Shown here: piece by piece, positions 33,892-44,200 of the stretch | How positions within the stretch are numbered: position 1 is the first letter of the stretch | Layout: each line of letters opens with the position of its first letter | NCBI RefSeq assembly: GCF_003702045.1 | Contig: NZ_RBTP01000022.1 | Span: forward strand, 62,001-126,000 | Source: Pseudomonas viridiflava | Lineage (GTDB): Bacteria > Pseudomonadota > Gammaproteobacteria > Pseudomonadales > Pseudomonadaceae | DNA length: 64,000 nucleotides | Direction: 5' to 3' | Notes under the pieces: generated by a model | What the model was told of the DNA's origin: nothing | The model's database searches: none | The model's input: the letters and a program-made list of their open reading frames with translations, nothing else | Program-made: the position numbers and the translations under genes

Positions 33892-34718
33892 CTGGAGGCC
33901 TCTGTCGCAGGCTTGACCCGCTCCGAGGGTCGGCGTGTGCCTGCTACCAATTTGTCCACGGCGCGGGTCGCAGCAAGCATGCCGAACGACGCGGTCACCA
34001 TCATCACCGCACCGAACCCGCCTGCGCAGTCCAGCTTTACGCCGTCACCGACGAATTTCTTTTCAAGACAAATGCTGCCATCCGGTTTCGGGTAACGCAG
34101 TTGTTCGGTGGAGAACACACACGGAACGCTGTAGTGCCGGTTCGGCGTGCGCGAAAAGCCATAGTCACTGCGCAGGATCGAACGCACCTTGGAGGCCAGC
34201 GGATCGTTAAAGGTACGGTTCAGGTCGGCAATCCGAATGAGCGTCGGGTCAATCTGTCCGCCTGCCCCGCCGGTGGTTACCATCTGGATCTTGCGTCGCT
34301 TGCACCAGGAAATCAGCGCCGCCTTGGCGTTGACGCTGTCGATGCAGTCGATCACGAAGTCCAACTGCGGCGTGATGCACTCGGCCATCGTGTCGCGGGT
34401 GACGAAATCAGCCACTGCATGCACCACACAGTCGGGATTAATGGCCCGAATCCGCTCGGCCATCACCTCGACTTTCGGACGCCCGATGGTGTTGTCCAAC
34501 GCATGCAACTGGCGGTTGCTGTTGCTGACGCACACGTCGTCCATGTCAAACAGCGAAATTTCGCCCACACCGCTGCGCGCCAAGGCCTCCGCCGCCCAGG
34601 AGCCCACGCCGCCGATGCCGACCACCGCCACGTGTGCGGCACGCAGACGCTCCAGCCCCTCAATGCCGTACAAACGGGCAATGCCTGCGAAACGCGGATC
34701 CTCTGCACTCATGTTCAT
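33882..34718 (-). CDS. tcdA: tRNA threonylcarbamoyladenosine dehydratase
   Basis: E1-like ATP-dependent enzyme that cyclises t6A37 of ANN-decoding tRNAs into ct6A. The 278-residue protein has the dinucleotide loop GIGGVGS (34-40), the DMDDVCVSNSNRQ motif of the ThiF/MoeB superfamily and TTGGAGGQIDPT. No C-terminal rhodanese or extra domain is present. It converges on csdE with a 10-bp overlap, an arrangement that keeps the CsdA-CsdE-TcdA partners together although on opposite strands. Confidence 0.95.
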   Translation of the reverse strand: MNMSAEDPRFAGIARLYGIEGLERLRAAHVAVVGIGGVGSWAAEALARSGVGEISLFDMDDVCVSNSNRQLHALDNTIGRPKVEVMAERIRAINPDCVVHAVADFVTRDTMAECITPQLDFVIDCIDSVNAKAALISWCKRRKIQMVTTGGAGGQIDPTLIRIADLNRTFNDPLASKVRSILRSDYGFSRTPNRHYSVPCVFSTEQLRYPKPDGSICLEKKFVGDGVKLDCAGGFGAVMMVTASFGMLAATRAVDKLVAGTRRPSERVKPATEASSQA

Positions 34719-34900
34719 TACCTCAAAAACCGGCGCGCATTATAGGCCGTCGTGCGCAATGAGACATCTGTCGATGCTTGTGGCCCGCCAAAAAACGGCT
34801 GGTCGTGGCAGAGATCTTCATATACGAACGTTAAATTCATCGTTTTGATATAAGATAACGGCCTTTTCGCGCCCCCAGTCTGGCTACCGGAGTTCTGTAC

Positions 34901-36052
34901 ATGACGGCCCCATCCGACCTTTCGCCTACCCTGCAGCTTGCCTGCGATCTGATCCGTCGACCATCGGTCACACCGGTCGATGCCGATTGTCAGACCGTGA
35001 TGATGAAGCGTCTGGGCGATGCCGGCTTCAAGCTGGAGCCGATGCGCATCGAAGACGTGGACAATTTCTGGGCAACGCATGGCAACCACGAAGGTCCGGT
35101 GCTGTGCTTCGCGGGTCATACCGATGTGGTGCCAACAGGCCCGGTCGGGCAGTGGCAGAACGATCCGTTCGATGCCTTGATCGATGAACATGGCATGCTG
35201 TGCGGCCGTGGCGCGGCGGACATGAAGGGCAGCCTGGCAGCCATGCTGGTGGCCTCTGAACGTTTCGTGGCCGACTACCCCGATCATCGCGGATCGGTGG
35301 CGTTTCTGATCACCAGTGACGAAGAAGGCCCGGCCCATCACGGCACCAAGGCGGTGGTCGAGCGACTGGCGGCACGCAACGAACGCCTAGACTGGTGCAT
35401 CGTCGGTGAGCCATCGAGCACCACGCTGGTGGGCGACGTGGTCAAGAACGGTCGTCGCGGCTCGCTGGGCGCCAAGCTCACCGTACGCGGCAAGCAGGGT
35501 CACGTCGCTTATCCGCATCTGGCGAAAAACCCGATTCATCTGTCGGCTGGCGCGCTGGCCGAGCTGGCTGCCGAGCACTGGGATAACGGCAACGATTTCT
35601 TCCCGCCGACCAGCTTTCAGATTTCCAACCTCAATTCCGGCACGGGTGCCACCAACGTGATTCCGGGCGATCTGGAGGCGGTGTTCAACTTCCGTTTCTC
35701 CACCGAATCGACCGTCGAAGGTCTGCAGCAGCGCGTCGCCACTATTCTCGACAAACATGAACTGGACTGGCACATCGACTGGGCGCTGTCTGGCCTGCCG
35801 TTCCTCACCGAACCGGGTGCCCTGCTGGACGCCGTGTCCGCGAGCATCAAGGACGTCACCGGTCGCGACACCAAGGCCTCGACCAGCGGCGGTACGTCCG
35901 ATGGTCGCTTCATTGCGACGTTGGGCACTCAAGTGGTCGAACTGGGGCCTGTCAACGCGACAATCCATCAGGTCAACGAGCGCATTCAGGCCAGCGATCT
36001 TGATGTGCTGACCGAGATCTACTACCAGACACTGGTCAAGTTGCTCGCCTGA
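34901..36052 (+). CDS. dapE: Succinyl-diaminopimelate desuccinylase
   Basis: Binuclear zinc hydrolase releasing LL-diaminopimelate from its succinyl derivative. The 383-residue protein has His73 and Asp75 (AGHTDVVP), Asp107 (GRGAADMKG) and the catalytic Glu141/Glu142 pair (SDEEGPA). Together with dapC and dapD it completes three steps of the succinylase pathway in this window. Its stop overlaps the next gene by one base (TGATG). An AT-rich stretch just upstream (ATATAAGATAA at about 34846) may be a promoter -10. Confidence 0.97.
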   Translation: MTAPSDLSPTLQLACDLIRRPSVTPVDADCQTVMMKRLGDAGFKLEPMRIEDVDNFWATHGNHEGPVLCFAGHTDVVPTGPVGQWQNDPFDALIDEHGMLCGRGAADMKGSLAAMLVASERFVADYPDHRGSVAFLITSDEEGPAHHGTKAVVERLAARNERLDWCIVGEPSSTTLVGDVVKNGRRGSLGAKLTVRGKQGHVAYPHLAKNPIHLSAGALAELAAEHWDNGNDFFPPTSFQISNLNSGTGATNVIPGDLEAVFNFRFSTESTVEGLQQRVATILDKHELDWHIDWALSGLPFLTEPGALLDAVSASIKDVTGRDTKASTSGGTSDGRFIATLGTQVVELGPVNATIHQVNERIQASDLDVLTEIYYQTLVKLLA

Positions 36053-36861
36053 TGCTGACATGCCCTATCTGCTCGGGGCCGCTCAGCGCGGCCGACAACG
36101 GCGTGGTATGCCCCGCCAATCATCGTTTTGACCGTGCGCGGCAGGGCTACCTGAACCTGCTGCCGGTGCAACACAAGAACAGCCGTGATCCCGGCGACAA
36201 TCAGGCGATGGTCGAGGCACGACGCGATTTTCTCAACGCAGGTCATTACGCGCCGGTTGCCCGGCGACTGGCCGAACTGGCGGCTGAACGCGCACCGGCC
36301 CATTGGCTGGACATCGGTTGTGGCGAAGGTTATTACACTGCTCAGATTGCAGAGGCGCTGCCAAAATCCGATGGCTATGCGCTGGACATCTCCCGGGAGG
36401 CCGTCAAACGTGCCTGCCGTCGTGACCCGAACGTGACCTGGATGGTCGCCAGCATGGCCCGTGTGCCGTTGCCGGACGCCAGCTGTCAGTTTCTGGCCAG
36501 CGTCTTCAGCCCGCTGGACTGGACCGAAGCCAAGCGCCTGCTGACGCCCGGTGGCGGACTGATGCGCGTCGGCCCGACCAACGAACATTTGATGGAACTG
36601 CGCCAGCGCCTGTATGACGAAGTGCGCGAGTACGCCGATGACAAACATCTGGCGCTGGTGCCGCCAGGCATGCAATTGCAGCACAGCGAAACCCTGCGCT
36701 ACACCCTGAAGCTGATCGACGGCCAGTCACGCGCCGACCTGCTGGCCATGACGCCCCACGGGTGGCGAGCCAGCGCCGAACGCCGCACCGCCGTCATCGA
36801 ACATCCGGGCCCCTTCAAGGTCACCGTTTCCATGCGCTACGATTATTTCGTGCTGCACTAA
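36052..36861 (+). CDS. rlmA: 23S rRNA (guanine-N1)-methyltransferase
   Basis: Methylates N1 of a guanine in helix 35 of 23S rRNA (G745 in E. coli). The 269-residue protein has the N-terminal zinc knuckle typical of RlmA (Cys4, Cys7, Cys20, His24) and the SAM-binding LDIGCGEG loop at 86-93, followed by ASVFSPLDW, the motif IV equivalent. Coupled to dapE by a TGATG junction. Confidence 0.94.
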   Translation: MLTCPICSGPLSAADNGVVCPANHRFDRARQGYLNLLPVQHKNSRDPGDNQAMVEARRDFLNAGHYAPVARRLAELAAERAPAHWLDIGCGEGYYTAQIAEALPKSDGYALDISREAVKRACRRDPNVTWMVASMARVPLPDASCQFLASVFSPLDWTEAKRLLTPGGGLMRVGPTNEHLMELRQRLYDEVREYADDKHLALVPPGMQLQHSETLRYTLKLIDGQSRADLLAMTPHGWRASAERRTAVIEHPGPFKVTVSMRYDYFVLH

Positions 36862-36880
36862 GCATTCAAAAGAGGCACCC

Positions 36881-37258
36881 ATGCGCCAACCTGATATCGA
36901 GATCTACCTGAAAGACGAAGACGTCGACCACAAGGCAATCGCCAAATGGCTCGGCGACGCCATCGGCCCGTGCAGCGACTGGGCACAGAAAGGCCAGACC
37001 TGGAAGTGCAAGGCAGGCAATGTGCCCGTGACCTGGCTGCCCAAGGCCGTAGGCAAGTGGAACAGCCTGTACCTGGAAAGCGACCAGACACCGTGGGACG
37101 ACGATATTGCCTGCGCGCGTGCTGCCTTCGCGGCGCTGAACGTTGAAGTACGCTGTGCGCCGGGCACCTGGGTGGAAGAAGAAAGCGACGACACAGCCGA
37201 CCGCTGGATGCGCATCAGTGCCGATGGCGAAGAAGAGATCACCTGGCGGACGTCGTAA
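36881..37258 (+). CDS. Conserved protein of unknown function
   Basis: A 125-residue acidic protein with a strong ribosome-binding site (GAGG eight bases before the ATG). It is rich in Trp and Asp/Glu (WLGDAIGPCSDWAQKGQTWKC, shortened here to its start, WLGDAIG; later WVEEESDDTADRW), has no signal peptide and no membrane segment. I recognise it only as a Pseudomonas conserved hypothetical that follows rlmA. Probably the last gene of dapE-rlmA. Confidence 0.75.
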   Translation: MRQPDIEIYLKDEDVDHKAIAKWLGDAIGPCSDWAQKGQTWKCKAGNVPVTWLPKAVGKWNSLYLESDQTPWDDDIACARAAFAALNVEVRCAPGTWVEEESDDTADRWMRISADGEEEITWRTS

Positions 37259-37317
37259 GCGACCGGATGGAAGCAGGAACACGGAACGGTCACACCCCGC
37301 TCCGGAGCATAAGGCCC

Positions 37318-37408
37318 GGACGCGGAGCGTCCTGCGAGGCGTTACCACGCAGAGCGTGGGAACGAGCTGGTACACGCAATCCTGATCGTGTCCATGCTCC
37401 GCGAGCAT
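37318..37408. repeat. Three-palindrome intergenic repeat
   Basis: Three short palindromes follow each other: GGACGCGGAGCGTCC (37318-37332), CCACGCAGAGCGTGG (37345-37359) and ATGCTCCGCGAGCAT (37394-37408). From memory, this kind of element is common between genes in P. syringae genomes. It opens the 590-bp gene-free stretch 37259-37848, which also holds the two REPINs listed next; in the remaining bases (37717-37848) I see only the plsB leader. Confidence 0.65.
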
Positions 37409-37493
37409 CGTGATACACATGTCTCGCGACAACTAACGAACTGTGGGCGGCCTCATCACGTCTTCGAGGTAGCGCTGTAGCGCAGCAAACTCA

Positions 37494-37598
37494 GCGGGAG
37501 CGGACTTGTCCGCGCATGCAGAAGTTCAGCCACTGCATCTGCGTCGGATGTAACGGCCTTTTTGCGGACAAACGGAACGCCGCCCGACCCGCTCCCAC
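37494..37598. repeat. REPIN, family A, copy 2
   Basis: Inverted REP pair: GCGGGAGCGGACTTGTCCGCG at the left (shortened core GGAGCGGACTTGTCC) and CCGACCCGCTCCCAC at the right. Read on the minus strand it aligns through its length with 4651-4759, including GGCGTTCCGTTTGTCCGC and CATCCGAC, but the central loop has diverged. It therefore is the same mobile family inserted in the opposite orientation. Confidence 0.8.
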
Positions 37599-37635
37599 AA
37601 GCCGATTTTATTCAGTGGGTTACAGGTTGTTTGAT

Positions 37636-37716
37636 AAGCGGCGGCTTGCCGACGATTCTTTTTCGATGCGACCTATCAGTGGCTGAACTGACGCCATCGC
37701 CAGCAAGCTGCCTCCC
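37636..37716. repeat. REPIN, family B, decayed copy
   Basis: AAGCGGCGGCTTGCCG at the left and CAGCAAGCTGCCTCCC at the right. On the minus strand it aligns with 58412-58497 (shared blocks GGCGATGGCG, TCAGT/CCACTGA, AGGTCGC and CGGCAAGCCGCC), with several mismatches in both arms. The pairing between its own arms is imperfect, so this copy looks older. Confidence 0.7.
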
Positions 37717-37848
37717 GGGGTATGCATTCAGTCAGACGCTTTCGTCTTGTCCCGGTTTGCGCGCCCCATCACCGTTTTTGCCCATCGCCTCGGGATGCGT
37801 CACACTGGCGCCATCTCGGGCAGCCGCCCTTTATTCAGCAGAAGCCGT

Positions 37849-40325
37849 ATGACTCGCTCTCCATTCCGCCGTCTTGTGTTCGGCACTCTGCGCCGTTTGT
37901 TGTACCTCTGGGTTCGCTCGGAAACCATCAACCAATCGTCCTTCACGCTCAATCTCGACCGCAGCCGGCCGGTGTTCTACGCCTTGCAGTCGCCTTCGAT
38001 CAGTGACCTTGCCGTCCTCGACACCGAATGCCGCAAGGCTGGCCTGCCTCGTCCGGTGCTGTCGGTATCGGTTGGCAACCTGATGGAGCCTGCCGCGTTC
38101 TTCTACCTGACGCCCTCACCCGACTGGCTCGGCCGCCACGACAAGCGTGGTGCGCCGCCAACACTGGAGCGTCTGGTCGCGGCCGTCAGCCAGAACCCGA
38201 ACGAGGATGCGCAGATCATCCCGGTCAGCGTGTTCTGGGGGCAATCGCCTGACCGCGAGTCCAGCGCCTGGAAACTGCTGTTTGCCGACAGCTGGGCCGT
38301 GACCGGTCGGTTGCGTCGTCTGGTGAGCATCCTGATTCTGGGCCGCAAGACCCGTGTGCAATTTTCCGCGCCGATTCACATGCGTGAACTGGTGGGCGAA
38401 AACAAAGGCTACGAGCTGACACTGCGCATGACCCAGCGACTGCTGCGGGTGCATTTCCGCAACCTGAAAAGCGCGGTGATCGGTCCTGACGTTTCGCACC
38501 GGCGCAATGTGGTCAAGGGCCTGCTGGACGAGCCGCTGGTCAAGCAGGCGATTGTCGAAGAAGCCCAGCGCGAGAAAATTTCCGAAGAGAAAGCGCGAGA
38601 ACTGGCGCTGCGTTATGGCAACGAGATCGCCTCGGACTACACCTATTCGGCCATTCGCTTTCTGGAAGTGGTGCTGAGCTGGTTCTGGAACAAGATTTAC
38701 GATGGCATCAAAGTCAGCCACATCGAGGGCGTGCAGGAAGTCGCGCCGGGCCATGAAGTCATTTATGTCCCGTGCCATCGCAGCCACATCGATTACCTGC
38801 TGCTCTCGTATCTGCTGTTCCGCAACGGCCTGACACCGCCGCACATCGCAGCAGGGATCAACCTGGACATGCCGGTGATCGGCAGCCTGTTGAGGCGCGG
38901 CGGTGCGTTCTTCATGCGCCGGACCTTCAAAGGCAACCCGCTGTACACAGCGGTGTTCAACGAATACCTGCACACGCTGTTCACCAAAGGTTTTCCGGTC
39001 GAGTATTTCGTGGTACCGGGCGTATGTTGCAACCCAAGACCGGCATGCTCGCCATCACCATGCGCAGCTTTTTGCGCAACTCGCGGATGCCGATCGTCTT
39101 CATCCCGGTGTATATCGGCTACGAACGCGTGTTGGAAGGCCGTACTTATCTGGGTGAGCTGCGCGGCGCGACCAAGAAGAAAGAGTCGATCTTCGACATT
39201 TTCAAAGTAATTGGCGCACTCAAGCAGCGCTTCGGTCAGGTGTCGGTGAACTTCGGCGAACCGATCAAGCTGGCCGAGTTTCTCGATGCCGAGCAGCCGG
39301 ACTGGCGTGAGCAGGAGTTGGCCCCGCAATTCAAGCCGGACTGGCTCAGCGGCACCACGCATCGCTTGGGCGAACGTGTGGCGCAGCACCTGAACGAAGC
39401 GGCAGCCGTCAACCCGATGAACCTGGTGGCCGTAGCGTTGCTGTCGACCCATCGACTGGCCTTGGATGACCAAGCGATGGAGCGGGTCCTCGACCTGTAC
39501 CTGACACTGCTACGCGCCGTCCCGTACTCACCGCACATGACCCTGCCCGAAGTCGATGCACGGGCGTTGATCGAGCACGTGAAAGGCATGGACCTGCTAG
39601 CCGAGCAGAAGGATGCGCTGGGCAGGATTCTGTACCTGAACGAACAGAATGCGGTTCTGATGACGTACTACCGCAACAACGTGCTGCACATTTTCGCGTT
39701 GCCGTCGTTGCTGGCCAGCTTTTTCCAGAGTTCGTCCCGGATGAGTCGCGAACTTATCCTGCGCTACACCCGTGCGCTGTATCCCTACCTGCAATCGGAG
39801 CTGTTCATTCGCTGGTCCCTGGATGAGCTGGACGAGGTTGTCGATCAATGGCTCGCCGCCTTTGTCGAACAGGGCCTGCTGCGCATCAGGGATGACGTGT
39901 ATATACGTCCGGAGCCAAGTTCTCGCGAATTTGTACTGCTGACCCTGTTGTCGCGCGCCATTGCCCAGACACTCCAGCGCTTTTACATGGCCATTGCTCT
40001 GTTGCTCAACAATGGTCAAAAAACGCTGACGGCTGAAGCGCTGGAAGACCTGTGTACCGTCATGGCCCAGCGGTTATCGATTCTGCACGGGCTCAACGCA
40101 CCGGAATTCTTCGACAAGAGCCTGTTCCGTCACTTCATCCAGACGCTGCTCGATTTGGGCGTATTGCGTAAGGACACGGCAGGCAAGCTGAGCTATCACC
40201 CGCTGCTGGGTGAACTGGCAGAGGGCGCCGCCAAGCGCGTGTTACCCGCAGAAATCAGGTTGTCGATCCGGCAGGTGGCGTTGCACCAGCAGGAAAATGT
40301 ACCCGAGCCGGACGGTGGGAGCTAA
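37849..40325 (+). pseudogene. plsB: Glycerol-3-phosphate acyltransferase, broken by a frameshift
   Basis: PlsB transfers an acyl chain to position 1 of glycerol-3-phosphate at the inner membrane. From the ATG at 37849 the frame runs normally through acyltransferase block I (HRSHID, His310-Asp315) and block II ([12 protein letters not shown], 351-362) to Val388 at 39012, then shifts and stops at 39210 after 65 foreign residues (453 aa in all). The native sequence resumes at 39015 in another frame ([11 protein letters not shown]) and runs open to 40325. Restoring 16 nt, coding EGGRSR, between 39013 and 39014 would give about 830 residues, the normal length. That missing block III is needed for substrate binding. 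Either a real inactivating deletion or a sequence error. Confidence 0.9.
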
Positions 40326-40493
40326 AGCGCTGAACTGCGCCGACATCCGGGGTTCAAACTGAACGGCACCGATCCGAGTGATCGGGCAGCAGATTGAACC
40401 CCGCGCAACCGCTTCCCTGATACGCTCAGTTGCATACAGCGCCGACACCGGATTCGGCGCTGCCTCCAAGACCTCATCAAAAAGGACGCTGCC

Positions 40494-41183
40494 ATGCTTC
40501 GCCCCACGTTTACCATTGCCGGCCTCTGCGCAGGCCTGCTGCTGTCGGCCAACGTCTTCGCCCTGTCACTGGGTGATCTGTCGCAATCGGATGCCACCGG
40601 CGGCCTCAAGGACGCCCTGACCCAAAGCGCACAGGTTGCCGTCAAGCAACTGGGCGTGCCGGGCGGCTTCAGCAAAAACGAAGAAGTGCGGATCGAACTG
40701 CCCGGCAAGCTGGGTCAGGTCGCCAAGAAAATGAAAATGCTCGGCATGGGCACTCAAGTCGACCAGTTGGAAACCAGCATGAACCAGGCGGCTGAAGCGG
40801 CCGTGCCACAAGCACAGGCGCTACTGGTGGATGCCGTGAAGAAGATGAGCGTAACCGATGCCAAGTCGATTCTCAGCGGTGGCAAGGATTCGGCAACTCA
40901 GTACCTGAGCAGCACCAGCCGCGAGCAGATTCGCACCAAGTTCCTCCCCATTGTCAAGAAAGCCACCGATCAGGTCGGCCTGGCACAGAAATACAACGCC
41001 TTCGCGGGCAAGGCCTCGTCCTTGGGCATGCTGGACAGCAAAAGCGCCAACATCGAAAGCTATGTGACTGAACAAGCGCTCAATGGACTGTTCGAGATGA
41101 TCGCCAAGCAGGAAGAAAGCATCCGCGCCAACCCGGCCGCGGCGGCGACCGGACTGGCGAAGAAAGTGTTTGGCGCGTTGTAA
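40494..41183 (+). CDS. DUF4197 family exported protein
   Basis: A 229-residue protein with an N-terminal signal peptide (TIAGLCAGLLLSANVFA) and an all-helical mature part (LKDALTQSAQVAVKQLG, LLVDAVKKMSVTDAKSIL). The family is DUF4197, periplasmic and of unknown function; a link to envelope stress or lipids is only suggested by proximity to plsB and the efflux operon. Ends 20 bp before the convergent RND gene. Confidence 0.85.
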   Translation: MLRPTFTIAGLCAGLLLSANVFALSLGDLSQSDATGGLKDALTQSAQVAVKQLGVPGGFSKNEEVRIELPGKLGQVAKKMKMLGMGTQVDQLETSMNQAAEAAVPQAQALLVDAVKKMSVTDAKSILSGGKDSATQYLSSTSREQIRTKFLPIVKKATDQVGLAQKYNAFAGKASSLGMLDSKSANIESYVTEQALNGLFEMIAKQEESIRANPAAAATGLAKKVFGAL

Positions 41184-41203
41184 GCGCTGCGGTATGAGGC
41201 GGG

Positions 41204-44200
41204 TTACACGCCCTCTACCTTCTTCACCCTGAACCACGCCGCATACAGCGCTGGAAGAAATAGCAGGGTCAACGCGGTGGCAACGATCAGGCCGCCCATG
41301 ATTGCCACTGCCATCGGCCCGAAAAACAGGCTGCGTGACAGTGGAATCATGGCCAGCACCGCAGCCAGTGCGGTCAGCACAATAGGCCTGAACCGGCGAA
41401 CAGTGGCCTCGATGATCGCATGCCATTGGTCCAGTCCGGCAGCGATGTCCTGCTCGATCTGGTCCACCAGAATCACCGAGTTGCGCATGATCATCCCGGA
41501 CAGCGCGATGGTGCCCAGCATCGCGACAAAGCCGAACGGCTGGTTGAAGAGCAACAGAAACAGCGTCACCCCTATGAGTCCCAACGGTGCGGTTACGAAT
41601 ACCATCAGCATGCGTGAAAAGCTGCGCAACTGGATCATCAGCAGGGTCAACACCACCACGATGAACAAGGGCACACCGGCGTTGACCGAGTTCTGTCCGC
41701 GTGCAGAGTCTTCCACCGTGCCACCCACTTCCAGCAGATAACCGTCCGGCAATTCGGCACGCACCGCGTCCAGGGTCGGCATGATCTGTTTCACCAGTGT
41801 CGCAGGCTGGTCCTTGCCATAAATGTCTGCACGCACCGTCACACTGGGCAGGCGATTGCGGTGCCAGATTACGCCCTCTTCAAAGCCGTAATCCAACGTG
41901 GCCACTTGTGAAAGCGCGACGCTGGCACCGTTCTGCGTAGGCACCGACAGGCTGGACAACGCGTCCAGTTGCTCACGCTCGTTGCGGGTGCCACGCACCA
42001 TGATGTCCACCAGTTCATCGTCTTCGCGATACTGGCTGACGGTGGAACCGGTCAGCGAATTGCGCAGGAACGCCGACAGGTCTGCGGTGGTGACGCCCAA
42101 CGCCCGAGCGCGGTCCTGATCGATGTTCATGTGCACCACCTTGCTCGGTTCCTCCCAATCGAGGTGAACATTGGACACGTGCGGGTTTTCACGCACCTTG
42201 TCCTGCACCTTGCGCGCCAGCGCCCTGACCACTTCGATGTGCTCGCCAGTAACGCGAAACTGCACCGGGTAACCCACGGGCGGGCCGTTTTCCAGGCGCG
42301 TCACCCTGGAACGCAGGGTCGGAAACTGCTCGTTGAGGTGAGCGATCAGCCACGTGCGCAGAGCCTCACGATCCTCGATGCTGCGGGTGAGCACCACGAA
42401 CTGGGCGAAACTGGGCGCGGGGAGTTGCTGATCCAGCGGCAGGTAGAAGCGCGGCGAGCCTGTGCCAACATAGGCCACGTAATTGTCGATGCCTTCATGG
42501 CCCTTGAGCATCTGCTCAAGGCGCTTGACCTGTTCGGCCGTGTTCACCAGAGAGGATCCTTCGGCAAGCTTCAGGTCCACCATCAACTCCAGACGCCCGG
42601 AGGCCGGGAAAAACTGCTGCGGGACAAACTTGAACATCACCACGGACAGCACAAACAGGCCGACCGTGGCGACAATAACGGTCTTGCGGCACCTCACGCA
42701 CCAGCCCACCAGAGCGCGGACACGCATGTAGAACGGCGTCGCATAAGGATCCGGGGCATGGCTGCCGTGCCTGGCAGCGTCTCGCTTGGCGAGGTCTGGC
42801 AACAGCCGGTCACCGAGATAGGGCACGAACATCACTGCGGCAATCCAGGAGGCGATCAGAGCGATGGTCACCACCTGAAAGATCGAGCGTGTGTATTCAC
42901 CGGTACTCGACTGTGCCGTGGCAATTGGCAGAAAGCCCGCTGCCGTAATCAGCGTGCCGGTCAACATCGGGAACGCCGTGCTGGTCCACGCAAAGCTGGC
43001 CGCCTTGAGCCGGTCGTAGCCCTGCTCCATCTTGATCGCCATCATCTCCACGGCGATGATCGCGTCGTCCACCAACAGGCCCAGCGCAAGCACCAGCGCG
43101 CCCAGCGAGATTTTGTGCAGGCCGATGCCCAGGTAATACATGGTCGCAAAGGTCATCGCCAACACCAGCGGGATGGCCAGCGCCACCACCATGCCGGTAC
43201 GAACCCCCAGCGAAAAGAAGCTCACCAACAAAACGATGATCAGCGCCTCGGCCAGCACCTGCACGAACTCGCCGACACCGGTCTTCACCGCTGCCGGCTG
43301 ATCGGACACCTTGCGCAATTGCATGCCGACAGGCAGGTTTTTCTGCAACCGGGCGAACTCGGTTTCCAGCGCACGGCCAAGGATCAGAATGTCGCCCCCG
43401 TCTTTCATGGCCACCGCCAGCCCGATGGCATCTTCATCCATGAAGCGCATGCGCGGCGCAGGCGGATCGTTGAAGCCACGATGCACATCGGCCAGATCAC
43501 TGATTCGAAACGTGCGATCACCCACGCGAATCGGGAAATTACGAATCTCGTCCACGCTTTGAAACTGTCCACTGACCCGAAGCTGGATACGCTCGCTGGG
43601 CGTTTCAAAAAAGCTCGCCGAGGACACCGCGTTCTGCGCTTGTAGTGCCTGCTGCACTTGCTGCAGCGGTAAACCCAGCGTGGCGAGCTTGACGTTCGAC
43701 AGCTCGATCCAGATTTTCTCGTCCTGCAGGCCGATCAGCTCGACCTTGCCCACATCCTTCACACGCTGGAGCTGGATCTGAATACGGTCGGCGTAGTCTT
43801 TGAGCACAGCGTAATCGAAGCCCTGGCCCGTCAGCGCGTAGATATTGCCGAACGTGGTGCCGAACTCGTCGTTGAAGAACGGCCCCTGCACATCGGGCGG
43901 CAGGTTCTGGCGAATGTCGCCGACCTTCTTGCGGATCTGATACCAAAGCTCAGGCAGGTACGCGGAAAAAATCGAGTCACGTGCCACGAAGGTGACCGTG
44001 GACTCGCCGGGCCGCGAGAACGAAGCAATGCGCTCGTATTCACCGGTTTCCATGAGTTTCTTTTCGATCCGGTCCGTGACCTGACGGGCCACTTCTTCGG
44101 CACTGGCGCCCGGCCACAGCGTACGGATCACCATCGCTTTGAACGTGAACGGCGGATCCTCACTTTGGCCCAGCTTGGTGTAAGAGAGCGCACCAACGAT

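Noticed and set aside
39012..39017. GGTACC at the plsB deletion junction as a sign of laboratory engineering
   Set aside because: A single six-base site arises by chance, and there is no marker, vector or scar sequence around it.
41969..43645. A 558-codon open frame on the plus strand
   Set aside because: Antisense to the RND transporter, whose membrane helices and Asp402-Asp403 pair are intact on the minus strand.
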